The position numbers and the translations under genes were made by a program. Below the pieces are notes generated by a model. The model was not told the DNA's origin. It was given only the letters and a program-made list of their open reading frames with translations, and ran no database searches. From Psychroflexus halocasei (lineage in GTDB: Bacteria > Bacteroidota > Bacteroidia > Flavobacteriales > Flavobacteriaceae), in assembly GCF_900107595.1 (NCBI RefSeq), contig NZ_FNQF01000006.1, forward strand, positions 1 to 64,000: a stretch of 64,000 nucleotides of DNA, written 5' to 3'. Of the stretch, positions 9,017-17,615 are shown piece after piece (positions within the stretch are counted from its first letter, which is position 1; the number at the start of each line of letters is the position of its first letter).

Positions 9017-9240
9017 TCCAGATCTCTTATATCCATCTTTTCTTGAGAAATCAATCTTTCATTTTCGATATCTCTTTCGCTCAATTCTAACATGGCTTTT
9101 TGCTCTTGAGATAATTCGATAATTTCAGGATTTGATGAATTAGAGGAAATAAGTTGATCAAGAGCTACTAAAAAATCTTTATTTTCAATAGACATAATTT
9201 TGTCAATCAATTCGTTTTTTAAATTATCTATTGTCGCCAT
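8998..9240 (-). CDS. Antitoxin of a RelE/ParE-type module
   Basis: An 80-residue acidic, helical protein lying directly upstream of, and overlapping by 19 bp, the interrupted toxin gene. That arrangement and size are typical of Bacteroidota addiction-module antitoxins: an N-terminal helix (about 1-35) and a flexible acidic C-terminus (about 50-80, with Glu-Arg-Asp-Ile-Glu-Asn-Glu) that would wrap around the toxin. It has no recognisable HTH, so DNA binding is not evident. It is intact although the partner is broken, as expected when the antitoxin is no longer essential. Confidence 0.8.
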   Translation of the reverse strand: MATIDNLKNELIDKIMSIENKDFLVALDQLISSNSSNPEIIELSQEQKAMLELSERDIENERLISQEKMDIRDLEWINEL

Positions 9241-9322
9241 TTTTCTTGGAATTTATTCTAAATATCAGCAAATAATTTGAATTTATCCAATTTATTATTG
9301 TGGTATTCTTAGATATATAAAG

Positions 9323-10492
9323 TTAAAACTTCCTATGCCAATTCACTTTTAGATTTTGCTTCAACATTTTCTGGCGTTTAAGTTTAAGCTTGTTTGCAAA
9401 AATAATAGATCCCGTGATCGGCAAGCTTGTGGCGATGAGACAAGCCAAAAAGTAAATCCATTTTGAAAGCCAACCATAAATTTCACCTGTATGCAAAGCT
9501 TTGATGTGAGAAGCGATTTGGACATTTAAAGCATGATCTTTAAAAGCTTGTTTATAAAGAACCTCAGCATTTTGATCAATGATTAATTGGTCGTAAAACA
9601 CTGGAGATAAACTTTCTGCATGGTATTTTCTGATTTTAAATACATCATTTTCAGTTGAAGGAAAATTGATATCAACATCGCCTGGAAAAGGAAATTCTGT
9701 TTTTGATTGTTGATAAATTTCATCAAAACTGACTGCTTCATCTTTAAGTGAAGTTGTTTTATAAGCTGATAACGCATTTCTATTAAACACTTTTTCACCT
9801 AAAACAAAGCTGTTTAAATCTCGGCACCATTCGAAAGACCAATTCAATCCTGTGAGCGCCATAATGATCAAAAATAGACTTGCGTAAAAACCTAAAGTGT
9901 TATGCAAATCATGGTTTAAACGTGAACTTTTGCCTTTGTATTTTATTTTTAAACCGCGTTTTAGTGATTTCCATCTGATGCGTTTTTTAGGAAACCAAAG
10001 AATCAATCCGCTGAAAGTCAGTATTAAAAAAATGAGAGTTGCAATCCCAACAATTGGTCGACCTATAGAAGAGTCGAATAGAAGCCAGCGGTGCATCTTA
10101 AAGAAAAACAACATCACAGCGTCTGCGAAAGTTTTTTGTGGCTTTAAAACTTCAGCCGTGTAAGGATTCACTTTAAAAATTTCGCCGCGGCGTTTTTCTG
10201 GTGAAGTTTTGATACGGAATTCGTAAGCTTTATCATCAGATTCGGGAATTTTCGCACTCTGAACTTCTCCAAATTTTTCCAACTTTGAAGACAAATTGTC
10301 TAGTGAAATCTTCTTTTGATCAGTGTTTTCAATGACAAGTTCTTCTTGAAAAAAAGCTCTAATTTCTTTATCAAAAACCAAAATTGTTCCGCTCAGACAA
10401 ATCAAAAAAAGAATGAGACCACTTGCGATGCCAAGCCACAAATGAACATCGTTGGTGAACTTACGAAAAACAGAATCTTTATTTTTTTTCAT
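9323..10492 (-). CDS. PepSY-associated TM helix protein (PiuB/FhuF-region type)
   Basis: A 389-residue inner-membrane protein of the PepSY_TM family, often found next to TonB-dependent siderophore receptors and called iron-regulated membrane protein. Visible are TM1 (about 18-40, Leu-Trp-Leu-Gly-Ile-Ala-Ser-Gly), a periplasmic PepSY-like region, TM2 (about 145-165, ending in Trp-Phe-Pro-Lys), TM3 (about 200-220) and a last TM near 345-370. The conserved His residues (His-Leu-Trp, Lys-Met-His-Arg-Trp, Leu-His-Asn-Thr, Leu-His-Thr-Gly) fit the family and may coordinate heme or take part in ferric reduction. No receptor gene is adjacent here. Confidence 0.85.
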   Translation of the reverse strand: MKKNKDSVFRKFTNDVHLWLGIASGLILFLICLSGTILVFDKEIRAFFQEELVIENTDQKKISLDNLSSKLEKFGEVQSAKIPESDDKAYEFRIKTSPEKRRGEIFKVNPYTAEVLKPQKTFADAVMLFFFKMHRWLLFDSSIGRPIVGIATLIFLILTFSGLILWFPKKRIRWKSLKRGLKIKYKGKSSRLNHDLHNTLGFYASLFLIIMALTGLNWSFEWCRDLNSFVLGEKVFNRNALSAYKTTSLKDEAVSFDEIYQQSKTEFPFPGDVDINFPSTENDVFKIRKYHAESLSPVFYDQLIIDQNAEVLYKQAFKDHALNVQIASHIKALHTGEIYGWLSKWIYFLACLIATSLPITGSIIFANKLKLKRQKMLKQNLKVNWHRKF

Positions 10493-10670
10493 AGAAAATG
10501 ACAGTTCAAAATATAAAAAACAATCTCAAAATCAACGAAGTCTCGAAGAAGATTGACAAAATTTACTTTTTGAAACAGCTTACAATTTTTCGCAAAGATA
10601 GACTTTAAGTTAGAGATTAATAACTTGAAAAAGTGAAGGTGTTTTATTCATAAAACTTCCGAATTCCTGG

Positions 10671-11441
10671 TCATGTTCTTCTGTTCACAAATGCATGGTA
10701 TGAAATTGCAAAACCAACAATAATCGCACAAACCAAAGCTGTAATTGCTAGTGTTCCTTCAGCGTTTTGATGTCTGATATAGATTGCAAAAAGCGCCCAA
10801 ACACCAATGGCTGCATACTCTCGCATATTTCTGTAATAAACCATCCCAACATTGATAAGTGTTGCGATAACAATCATGATGATCGTCCAGTTTTGCTCTG
10901 AAAAAATAAAGTCACGAAATCCCGATTTGGTTAAAAAAGCTGCTGTGTTTGCAATGCTAGCAACAGTTAACCATCCTGAATAAAAACAAATCGGCCACCA
11001 ATTAAAAGCTGCAAATTTAACTGGTGCGTCCCAGCGTTCCATGTTTGTATTGACAATAATTCTAAGCAATGAAAATAAAGCCAAAAACATAAAAATGACT
11101 GATAAACCTGTGTATTCATATAGCCATGCGATCACCCAAAATGAGGTCAACAAATTAGCGCTAACAAGCCAATACTTCATTTTTTTTACAAAATCTAAAT
11201 CTGATTTTTTATAAAATGCTTGATAAAGCTGATAGACAGTCATCAGAATTAAAGCAATGTAAATTAAACCCCAAATCGCAAATGCATAAGGTGCTGGCGT
11301 AAAAAGATTTTGATATTCAGGTTCTTTACTTAAGCTCCCAATTGTATTGCCATTGAGCTTAAATGCTTGTGTGTAATAGCTGGTTGCAATTGCAAAAATA
11401 ACACTCAAAAAATTGAATACTGCGAGTCGTTTTGTTTTCAT
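10671..11441 (-). CDS. TspO/MBR-related tryptophan-rich membrane protein
   Basis: A 256-residue polytopic membrane protein with about seven hydrophobic segments and many Trp residues. The motif Pro-Ala-Pro-Tyr-Ala-Phe-Ala-Ile-Trp-Gly-Leu-Ile-Tyr (about 48-62) resembles the TspO/MBR signature region, and the Trp-Trp-Pro-Ile-Cys-Phe-Tyr-Ser-Gly-Trp stretch near 147 also fits. Classical TspO has five helices and about 160 residues, so this belongs to the longer subfamily. TspO proteins bind porphyrins and sterols; function of this branch is unsettled. It is monocistronic and divergent from the amidase gene at 11522. Confidence 0.7.
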   Translation of the reverse strand: MKTKRLAVFNFLSVIFAIATSYYTQAFKLNGNTIGSLSKEPEYQNLFTPAPYAFAIWGLIYIALILMTVYQLYQAFYKKSDLDFVKKMKYWLVSANLLTSFWVIAWLYEYTGLSVIFMFLALFSLLRIIVNTNMERWDAPVKFAAFNWWPICFYSGWLTVASIANTAAFLTKSGFRDFIFSEQNWTIIMIVIATLINVGMVYYRNMREYAAIGVWALFAIYIRHQNAEGTLAITALVCAIIVGFAISYHAFVNRRT

Positions 11442-11521
11442 AGTTTAAAGTTACATAATTTCATCAGTATTTGATATTGAAGAATAAAAATGTCATCTTT
11501 GATTAACAAAATTTGAAGTTT

Positions 11522-12298
11522 ATGTCAACCTTAGCCGTGAGTTATTTACAAACAGATTTGATTTGGGAATCACCTGAAGAAAATCGTCAGAAATTTGAAA
11601 AATATATTGCTGAAGAAGCTGCCAAAACAAATTTAATTGTGCTTCAAGAAATGTTTACAACTGGTTTTTCTATGCATCCCGAAGGTATTGCTGAAGAAGT
11701 AGGACCGACATTATCATGGCTTCAAAATTTGGCTCAAAAACATGATGTTGCGATCACAGGAAGTGTGATGCTTAAAGAAAAAAAGAACTATTACAATCGT
11801 CTTTATTTTGTGAAATCTGATGGTGAAACGCATCAATATGATAAAAAGCATTTGTTCAGTTTAGCAAAAGAAGAACGCGCCTATACAGCGGGAAGCAAAA
11901 AATTGATTGTCGAATACAAAGGCTGGAAAATTTGTCCGTTAATTTGTTATGATTTGCGTTTTCCGGCTTGGTCTCGCAATCTTGAAGATTATGATCTTTT
12001 GCTTTACGTTGCCAATTGGCCCGAAAAAAGAATCACGGCTTGGGACGCTTTATTAAAAGCGCGAGCGATTGAAAACATGGCTTACGTTGTTGGCGTTAAC
12101 CGAACAGGAAAAGATAATAATGATTTTCCTTACGTTGGGCATTCAGCAGTTTATGATTATTTAGGCGAAAGAATTAGCACACACGAGCTTGAAAATCCGC
12201 ATGTTGTAGAACATTGTACACTTAACAAAAACAAACTTCAAGAAGCTAGAGAGAAATTTGGTTTTCTTAAAGATCGTGATGATTTTATTCTAAATTAA
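11522..12298 (+). CDS. Omega-amidase / nitrilase-family carbon-nitrogen hydrolase (YafV-like)
   Basis: A 258-residue enzyme of the nitrilase superfamily. The catalytic triad is visible: Glu43 (Val-Leu-Gln-Glu-Met-Phe), Lys108 (Tyr-Asp-Lys-Lys-His-Leu-Phe) and Cys142 (Ile-Cys-Tyr-Asp-Leu-Arg-Phe-Pro). The Cys context and length match YafV/Nit2-type omega-amidases, which hydrolyse 2-oxoglutaramate or 2-oxosuccinamate, closing the glutamine/methionine salvage transamination. I chose the ATG at 11522 over the TTG at 11513 because Met-Ser-Thr-Leu-Ala-Val starts directly at the first beta-strand. Its stop overlaps the convergent lipoprotein gene by 14 bp. Confidence 0.9.
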   Translation: MSTLAVSYLQTDLIWESPEENRQKFEKYIAEEAAKTNLIVLQEMFTTGFSMHPEGIAEEVGPTLSWLQNLAQKHDVAITGSVMLKEKKNYYNRLYFVKSDGETHQYDKKHLFSLAKEERAYTAGSKKLIVEYKGWKICPLICYDLRFPAWSRNLEDYDLLLYVANWPEKRITAWDALLKARAIENMAYVVGVNRTGKDNNDFPYVGHSAVYDYLGERISTHELENPHVVEHCTLNKNKLQEAREKFGFLKDRDDFILN

Positions 12299-13889
12299 TT
12301 TTTTCAACATAATCAAAAAAGGCTCTCACTTTTAGTGATTTTTTGACATAAATAAGCTCTTCAGGTTTTTGCTTTTTTAGGTAATTTCCTGAATCCCATT
12401 TACCATTTTCATTATCATCATAAATCACTCGGAAATAATATTCGCCAGGTTTAATGAATTTGAATTTAAATAAATTAGCCTCTTCATGGTAGAGACTTTG
12501 CTCTACGAAACCATTTTCGTCAACCATTTCTACAATCACTGGAAAACGGGCTATATTATTCACTGTTAAATCTATATTTCCAAAATCTGAATATGATCTT
12601 GTTTTGAAATTGTAATCTAAAGTATCATTTGTTTTTCCATAAAAATCAGTAATTGCGGCAGGTAAAAGCCTTAATTGATAGCGTTGTTTTTCATCTTTAT
12701 CAAAGCTCACTTTTAATTGATTAAGTGTTTGATCAAGATCAATTTTCAGGTCAACAGGAATTGAATCTCTCGTTAGCATAGAAAATTTAGTCGTGTCAAT
12801 TTCTTCAATAGGCGTATTGGCGCGTAAAGTAAAATCTTCAAAAAAACCAATTCCTCCAGTTGGATTGGCTACCAAACTCAAAGAATCTTCCTCTATTTGT
12901 TTAGGTCTTATTTCTAAAGTGTCGCGATAATTTTTGTTAGTGATTTCAAAAAGTAAAGAATCTTTTTCTACAAAAGGTTTATACCAATAGTGTAAAGTAT
13001 CTTTTTCAAAATCTTTATAAACACGGTATTCATAATCAGCAGGCGCATCCGATATCAAATCGATTTGGGTGCTATCGAGCTTGCCTTCATAGCCAAATTC
13101 AAAGTGTAATTGAGAAACTTGTTTTGGCCGATTAGCTGAAAAATCAATTTCTGATTTGAAGACAGATAATTCAAACTCTTCTTCAGTTGGCAAGTCGATT
13201 TCCTTTTCTAAAAAATCAATTTTATCTGATTTTGGATTAAAGAGATAGTTGTTATTTTTATCGGAAATAGCAATGAGTTTATAACGGCCTTCTTTGATGT
13301 TTTCTACATTAAAATTAGAAACAGAATCTGTATAAGCAATATAAGTTGGTAATTCATTATAAATGATAGAATCATTAAAAGTGCCATCAATTTGATAGAG
13401 AAGCACTGAAATATTTTCGTCAGGCTCACGCTCAAAAGCGTCTCTCACATGACCTTTGACCTGAAGCGAATCAAGCTGATCTCCAGTAGAAAAAACATAT
13501 TTAAAATAAGGTAAAATGTTGCCTTCATTATTATCCTGAACGCTTAAGCCAAAGTTGATGGTGTATGTTGTTTCTTTTTGAAGTGAATCAACAGGCATAT
13601 CAATCGTAAAACTCTTGCTTGCCATACTCATCGGCATAATAGTTGGGCGTGGCTCAATAGGAGGTGAAAAGATGACTTGCTGGCGCGGATTGTCAAGTTT
13701 GACGAACTCATCAAAATTAATTCTGATTTCGTTTTTATTATAGTTAACACTGTAATTTGCAGGAGAAGAACCTACAAACACTGGCGGATCAAAATCTTCA
13801 GGACCACCATCTGGACGACCACGCTGAGCGCATGATAAAACTAAAACAGTGATGCCGAGACAAAATATAAAACGTTGTAAATCTTTCAA
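12285..13889 (-). CDS. Ig-like domain lipoprotein (SbsA-type Ig)
   Basis: A 534-residue lipoprotein with a type II signal peptide (Leu-Val-Leu-Ser-Cys, Cys20), then a short Arg/Gly/Asp-rich linker (Arg-Pro-Asp-Gly-Gly-Pro) and an SbsA-type Ig domain at about 35-135 (Asp-Pro-Pro-Val-Phe, Ile-Arg-Ile-Asn-Phe-Asp-Glu-Phe-Val). The rest is beta-rich, with Tyr-Lys-Leu-Ile-Ala-Ile-Ser-Asp-Lys-Asn-Asn-Asn near 210 and Phe-Arg-Val-Ile-Tyr-Asp-Asp-Asn-Glu-Asn-Gly-Lys-Trp-Asp near 490, both calcium-loop-like. The family is conserved in Bacteroidota beside comF. Its cellular role is unknown; an outer-membrane location is inferred. Confidence 0.85.
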   Translation of the reverse strand: MKDLQRFIFCLGITVLVLSCAQRGRPDGGPEDFDPPVFVGSSPANYSVNYNKNEIRINFDEFVKLDNPRQQVIFSPPIEPRPTIMPMSMASKSFTIDMPVDSLQKETTYTINFGLSVQDNNEGNILPYFKYVFSTGDQLDSLQVKGHVRDAFEREPDENISVLLYQIDGTFNDSIIYNELPTYIAYTDSVSNFNVENIKEGRYKLIAISDKNNNYLFNPKSDKIDFLEKEIDLPTEEEFELSVFKSEIDFSANRPKQVSQLHFEFGYEGKLDSTQIDLISDAPADYEYRVYKDFEKDTLHYWYKPFVEKDSLLFEITNKNYRDTLEIRPKQIEEDSLSLVANPTGGIGFFEDFTLRANTPIEEIDTTKFSMLTRDSIPVDLKIDLDQTLNQLKVSFDKDEKQRYQLRLLPAAITDFYGKTNDTLDYNFKTRSYSDFGNIDLTVNNIARFPVIVEMVDENGFVEQSLYHEEANLFKFKFIKPGEYYFRVIYDDNENGKWDSGNYLKKQKPEELIYVKKSLKVRAFFDYVEKINLE

Positions 13890-13925
13890 AACTCTGATAT
13901 TTAATGCAAAGAAACAACATTTTCT

Positions 13926-14603
13926 TTATCTAGCTAAGCAGATCGTAAGGATGCTCAATTTTAAGTTTTTGATTCTGTTTAAAGCCAAATAGCAAGATTC
14001 AATCGTGGAGCCTGTTGTGATTAAATCATCAACCAAAACAACATGTTTATTGGCTAGCTTCTCAATATTTTTAAGGTAAAAACCACCTTCGATCATTTCA
14101 ATTCTTGCCAATCTATTTTTAAAAACTTGAGACGCAGAGTTGGATTGTCGGTATAAAACATCATCTACATAATTGAGATTTAGTTTTTCTGAAATGACTT
14201 GACCAAAGCCGGCAATTTGATTGTAACCGCGTTGACGCATACGTTGCGGATGCAATGGAACTGGAACAATACAATCAAAATCGTATGATGCTTTCTGTGA
14301 TAAAAGCAATTGCGCCATCCATTGACCTACAAAATTTCCAATATATTTTTGACCTCTATATTTTAAATTATGAATAAGCTGTTGTGCAGAAGTTCCTTTT
14401 TGAAAATAAAAAAGTGTTTTTGCAAATTTATAATTCACCCGACCGTAGAAAGTACTTTCAAAAGCAGATTTCTGTAATTCTTCAGGATAAATTGCCAAGT
14501 TGTGAATACAGTAAGTACACAGAACATTTTCAGCTTCTATAAGCTGGTGCTCACATGAAGCACAAAACCTTGGAAATAAGAAATCTACAAATTGATTTAT
14601 CAT
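13926..14603 (-). CDS. ComF family phosphoribosyltransferase-like protein
   Basis: A 225-residue ComF homologue. An N-terminal zinc-finger-like Cys set (Cys14, Cys17, Cys29, Cys32) precedes a type I phosphoribosyltransferase fold. The PRPP-binding loop Asp-Asp-Leu-Ile-Thr-Thr-Gly-Ser-Thr lies at about 192-200, and Val-Pro-Val-Pro-Leu-His with Arg-Gly-Tyr-Asn-Gln around 110-125 is the ComF hallmark. ComF supports DNA uptake during natural transformation in several bacteria. It lies 36 bp upstream of the Ig-like lipoprotein gene on the same strand and probably forms a transcription unit with it. Confidence 0.92.
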   Translation of the reverse strand: MINQFVDFLFPRFCASCEHQLIEAENVLCTYCIHNLAIYPEELQKSAFESTFYGRVNYKFAKTLFYFQKGTSAQQLIHNLKYRGQKYIGNFVGQWMAQLLLSQKASYDFDCIVPVPLHPQRMRQRGYNQIAGFGQVISEKLNLNYVDDVLYRQSNSASQVFKNRLARIEMIEGGFYLKNIEKLANKHVVLVDDLITTGSTIESCYLALNRIKNLKLSILTICLAR

Positions 14604-14742
14604 CTTTAAATTTATATATTATTTTTGAAAAATCAAAGGTTTTACTTTTTCAGTCATCTGAATTTCAAGATCATGTGATTCTATTTGGTTAAAAACACAT
14701 CAACTTATTCATTATATCAATATTTATCATTTGTGGTTGAAA

Positions 14743-14750
14743 TAATTTTG
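14743..14750 (+). promoter_or_regulatory. Candidate -7 element of the M28 peptidase gene
   Basis: TAATTTTG matches the Bacteroidota -7 consensus TAnnTTTG and lies 28 bp before the ATG at 14779. I see no clear TTG at the expected -33 distance, so this rests on one element only. Confidence 0.4.
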
Positions 14751-14778
14751 TAATTTTCAGCACAAAAAATCATAAATC

Positions 14779-16176
14779 ATGCGAATTCCCCAAATAACAC
14801 TCTCAGCAATTATTATTTTAACAACACAGCTCTCAGTTTTTAGTCAAAACCAAACTAATTTTCAAAAAGACAGTACAATGCTGCGTCAAATTTTTGATGA
14901 AACACTTGAAAATGGAAGAGCTTATGAAGATTTAAGAAGTTTAACCAAAGATATCGGCGCAAGATTGGCCGGTTCTGCAAGTGCTGATATGGCTGTAGAA
15001 TGGGGTTATAATAAACTTAATTCTTATGGTTTTGATAAAGTCTATAAACAAGAAATCGAAGTCCCGCATTGGGAGAGAGGCACAACTGAAAAAGCTTGGT
15101 ACACCGATACTGATGGTAATATCCATCAGCTCAATATTTTAGCTTTAGGTGGTTCTGTTGCAACTGAAGGACCTTTACAAGCTGAATTAATTCACTTTAA
15201 AACACGAGAAGATTTACAGAATGCTAAAAAGAAGGATGTCAAAGGTAAAATCGTTTTCATCTCGCAGCCGATGGATCAGAAAATGATTGAAACTTTTGAT
15301 GCTTACGGTGCTTGCTACCCTATAAGAGGATTGGGGGCTATTGATGCCGCCAATAAGAGCGCGAAAGCTGTTATTATTCGTTCTTTAAGTTTAAGCGAAC
15401 ATCCACATCCACATACAGGAACGATGCAATATGAAGATGGTGTGACTAAAATTCCTGCCGCAGCAATTTCGACAATGGACGCAACAGCATTGGAAAAACA
15501 CATGATAACAACACGTGGCGTTACAAAATTGATGATTGAGATGAATTGTAAAACTTTTCCTCCAAAAAAGTCACATAACGTTATTGCGGAAATTACGGGA
15601 AGTGAAAACCCAAATCATATTATCACCGTTGGAGGCCACCTTGACTCATGGGATGTAGGTGAAGGTGCACATGATGATGGTGCCGGAATCGTTCATTCAA
15701 TGGAAGCGGCGAGAACCTTAATGGCTTTAAATTATCAACCTAAAAACACAATTCGTGTCGTCTTTTTTATGAATGAAGAAAACGGAAATATGGGTGGCAA
15801 AACCTATGCTGAATTAATGGGACAAAGCAATGAAAAACACATTGCAGCGATTGAAAGTGACCGTGGTGGATTTACACCCAGAGGTTTCAGCCTTGATGGA
15901 AATGATAGACAATTAAAATTGTTACTTTCTTTTACAAAGCTTTTTGAACCTTACCTTTTACAGCAACTTGAAGAAGGCTATGGCGGTGTTGATATCACAC
16001 CACTTAAATCTGAATTTAAAGACATTGCGCTTTTCGGTTTTGTCCCTGATAGTCAGCGTTATTTTGAAATTCACCATAACGCAAATGATGTTTTTGAAAC
16101 GGTTAATAAACGTGAACTACACCTTGGTGCAGCAAGTATCTCTAGTTTGATTTACTTATTGGACAACTACTTATAA
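14779..16176 (+). CDS. M28 family zinc aminopeptidase / carboxypeptidase, exported
   Basis: A 465-residue metallopeptidase with a signal peptide (1-22, ending Val-Phe-Ser-Gln). A PA-like insert (about 130-255) lies before the catalytic domain. Zinc ligands are visible in Gly-Gly-His-Leu-Asp-Ser-Trp-Asp (about 283-290), His-Asp-Asp-Gly-Ala-Gly (about 294-299), Met-Asn-Glu-Glu-Asn-Gly (about 332-337), Glu-Ser-Asp-Arg-Gly-Gly and the C-terminal His-His-Asn-Ala-Asn-Asp. The layout resembles plasma glutamate carboxypeptidase (PGCP), which releases residues from short peptides. It probably completes peptide digestion in the periplasm together with the S9 peptidase at 3431. Confidence 0.92.
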   Translation: MRIPQITLSAIIILTTQLSVFSQNQTNFQKDSTMLRQIFDETLENGRAYEDLRSLTKDIGARLAGSASADMAVEWGYNKLNSYGFDKVYKQEIEVPHWERGTTEKAWYTDTDGNIHQLNILALGGSVATEGPLQAELIHFKTREDLQNAKKKDVKGKIVFISQPMDQKMIETFDAYGACYPIRGLGAIDAANKSAKAVIIRSLSLSEHPHPHTGTMQYEDGVTKIPAAAISTMDATALEKHMITTRGVTKLMIEMNCKTFPPKKSHNVIAEITGSENPNHIITVGGHLDSWDVGEGAHDDGAGIVHSMEAARTLMALNYQPKNTIRVVFFMNEENGNMGGKTYAELMGQSNEKHIAAIESDRGGFTPRGFSLDGNDRQLKLLLSFTKLFEPYLLQQLEEGYGGVDITPLKSEFKDIALFGFVPDSQRYFEIHHNANDVFETVNKRELHLGAASISSLIYLLDNYL

Positions 16177-16241
16177 AAAGTAAATGATCATTTTCTTACT
16201 GATAAAGGACATAGCACTCCTTAATAAAAGTTAATGCATTC

Positions 16242-16269
16242 TTTGTCTCTTCATTTTATTTTATATTTG
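16242..16269 (+). promoter_or_regulatory. Candidate promoter of the bacilliredoxin gene
   Basis: TTTG at 16242-16245 and TATATTTG at 16262-16269 are separated by 16 bp and match the Bacteroidota -33 (TTTG) and -7 (TAnnTTTG) elements. The predicted start of transcription is about 25 bp before the ATG at 16302. Confidence 0.55.
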
Positions 16270-16301
16270 TAAAAAATTGTTGAACATAAAATTATCAAGA
16301 T

Positions 16302-16712
16302 ATGTATCCACCAGAACTGGTTAAACCAATGCAAGAAGAATTAACTAGCGTTGGCTTTAAAGAATTAAAATCTAAGGATGATGTAACTCAAGCCTTATCT
16401 CAAAAAGGAACAACATTAGTTCTCGTGAACTCAGTATGCGGTTGTGCAGCAGCAAATGCACGTCCAGGTGCAAAAATGTCAATCGAGAATGCTAAAAGCC
16501 CTGACCATTTAACAACTGTTTTTGCTGGAGTTGATAAAGAAGCAACTGATGAGGCACGTTCTCAAATGGTTCCATTTCCACCAAGTTCTCCATCTATTGC
16601 TTTGTTTAAAGACGGTGAACTTGTTCACATGTTAGAAAGACATCACATTGAAGGACGACCAGCTGAAATGATTGCTGATAACCTTAAAAGTGCTTATGAA
16701 GAGCATTGCTAA
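16302..16712 (+). CDS. Bacilliredoxin (BrxA/BrxB, YphP/YqiW family)
   Basis: A 136-residue thioredoxin-fold protein of DUF1094. The active-site Cys-Gly-Cys (residues 46-48, in Ser-Val-Cys-Gly-Cys-Ala) is complete, and Met-Val-Pro-Phe-Pro-Pro-Ser-Ser-Pro-Ser carries the cis-Pro loop. In Bacillus these proteins remove bacillithiol from S-thiolated proteins; many Bacteroidota make bacillithiol, so the same role is plausible here. No bshA/B/C gene lies in this window. It is a single-gene unit with its own promoter-like element and a large inverted repeat immediately downstream. Confidence 0.93.
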   Translation: MYPPELVKPMQEELTSVGFKELKSKDDVTQALSQKGTTLVLVNSVCGCAAANARPGAKMSIENAKSPDHLTTVFAGVDKEATDEARSQMVPFPPSSPSIALFKDGELVHMLERHHIEGRPAEMIADNLKSAYEEHC

Positions 16713-16740
16713 ACACTAGCATTGTCTCAATTATTGTACT

Positions 16741-16852
16741 AAAAGCTGTTTCAAAACTTCAACTTTATTTTCTGAAGCTTCAGAAAAAACAAAGTATATA
16801 TCTTTTTTCATTGAGATTTTAGATACGTTTGAAGTCTTTTGAAACAGCTTTT
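16741..16852. repeat. Nested inverted repeat between bacilliredoxin and plsC
   Basis: Outer arms 16741-16762 and 16829-16852 pair over 22 bp with one 2-nt bulge (arm 1 is AAAAGCTGTTTCAAAACTTC then AA). Inside lies a perfect 20-bp palindrome at 16768-16787 (TTTTCTGAAGCTTCAGAAAA). The right arm ends in a T run, so it can act as a terminator for the bacilliredoxin gene. The size (112 bp) and two-level structure are larger than the other terminators in the window. There are no direct repeats that would prove insertion of a small mobile element. Confidence 0.65.
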
Positions 16853-16868
16853 TATTTAGGTTTAGCTT

Positions 16869-17615
16869 ATGAAGATTATCGCTTATTTTTTATCAGTTAT
16901 TTTTTACCTTTTTTTTGGTCTAACCTTAGTCGTATTTCAAGGTATTCAATGGATATGTCTCAAATTCGGTTATCAAGCGCATAAAAAAAGTGTTGATGTT
17001 TTTAATTTCTTCCTGCTTGCTTGCTTAAAGTTTTTAGGAAATTATGTCTCTTTTGATAATCCTTATCAGTTTACAAAAGACAGGCCTCATCTAATCATTG
17101 CCAACCACCAAAGCATGTTTGATATTCCTCCTTTAATTTGGTATTTACAGAAATTACATCCGAAATTTATCAGTAAAAAAGAACTGGGTCAAGGTATTCC
17201 AGGTATTTCATTTAACCTTAAACATGGAGGTTCAGTTTTAATTGACAGAAATGATTCAGAACAAGCGTTAAAAGCAATTTCTCAGTTTTGTGAATACTTG
17301 AATGAAACAAAAAACTCAGCTGTTATTTTTCCTGAAGGCACACGAACCAAAACAGGATTGCCTAAAGAGTTTTCAAGAAATGGTTTAAGAACACTTTTTA
17401 AAAGTTGCCCTGAAGCTGTGGTTGTACCAGTAACTATAAACAACTCATGGTTGATGCAAAAGTGGGGCATGTTTCCGCTTGGTATTTTTGTCAACTTGAA
17501 ATTTAAAGTTCATCAACCTTTAAAAATAGAAGATTATTCTTCACATGAAGTGCTTATCGATAAAATTGAAAACCAAATTACATCAGCCATTAATCATCCA
17601 AAACAAAATTCATGA
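16869..17615 (+). CDS. plsC: 1-acyl-sn-glycerol-3-phosphate acyltransferase (PlsC family), first copy
   Basis: A 248-residue membrane acyltransferase that adds the second acyl chain to lysophosphatidic acid. TM segments lie at about 4-30 and 43-60. Motif I is His80-Gln-Ser-Met-Phe-Asp85 (HX4D), motif III is Phe-Pro-Glu-Gly-Thr-Arg at 154-159, and Pro-Val-Thr-Ile is motif IV. It overlaps hemF by 4 bp (ATGA), so the two are translationally coupled. A second plsC-type gene lies at 54151 and a third fused acyltransferase at 61431, so substrate roles may be split. Confidence 0.9.
   Translation: MKIIAYFLSVIFYLFFGLTLVVFQGIQWICLKFGYQAHKKSVDVFNFFLLACLKFLGNYVSFDNPYQFTKDRPHLIIANHQSMFDIPPLIWYLQKLHPKFISKKELGQGIPGISFNLKHGGSVLIDRNDSEQALKAISQFCEYLNETKNSAVIFPEGTRTKTGLPKEFSRNGLRTLFKSCPEAVVVPVTINNSWLMQKWGMFPLGIFVNLKFKVHQPLKIEDYSSHEVLIDKIENQITSAINHPKQNS

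Noticed and set aside
10568-10581. TTTTGAAACAGCTT match to the arm of the inverted repeat at 16829-16852
   Set aside because: A single 14-bp match in an AT-rich genome is not enough to call another copy; no inverted arm was seen nearby.
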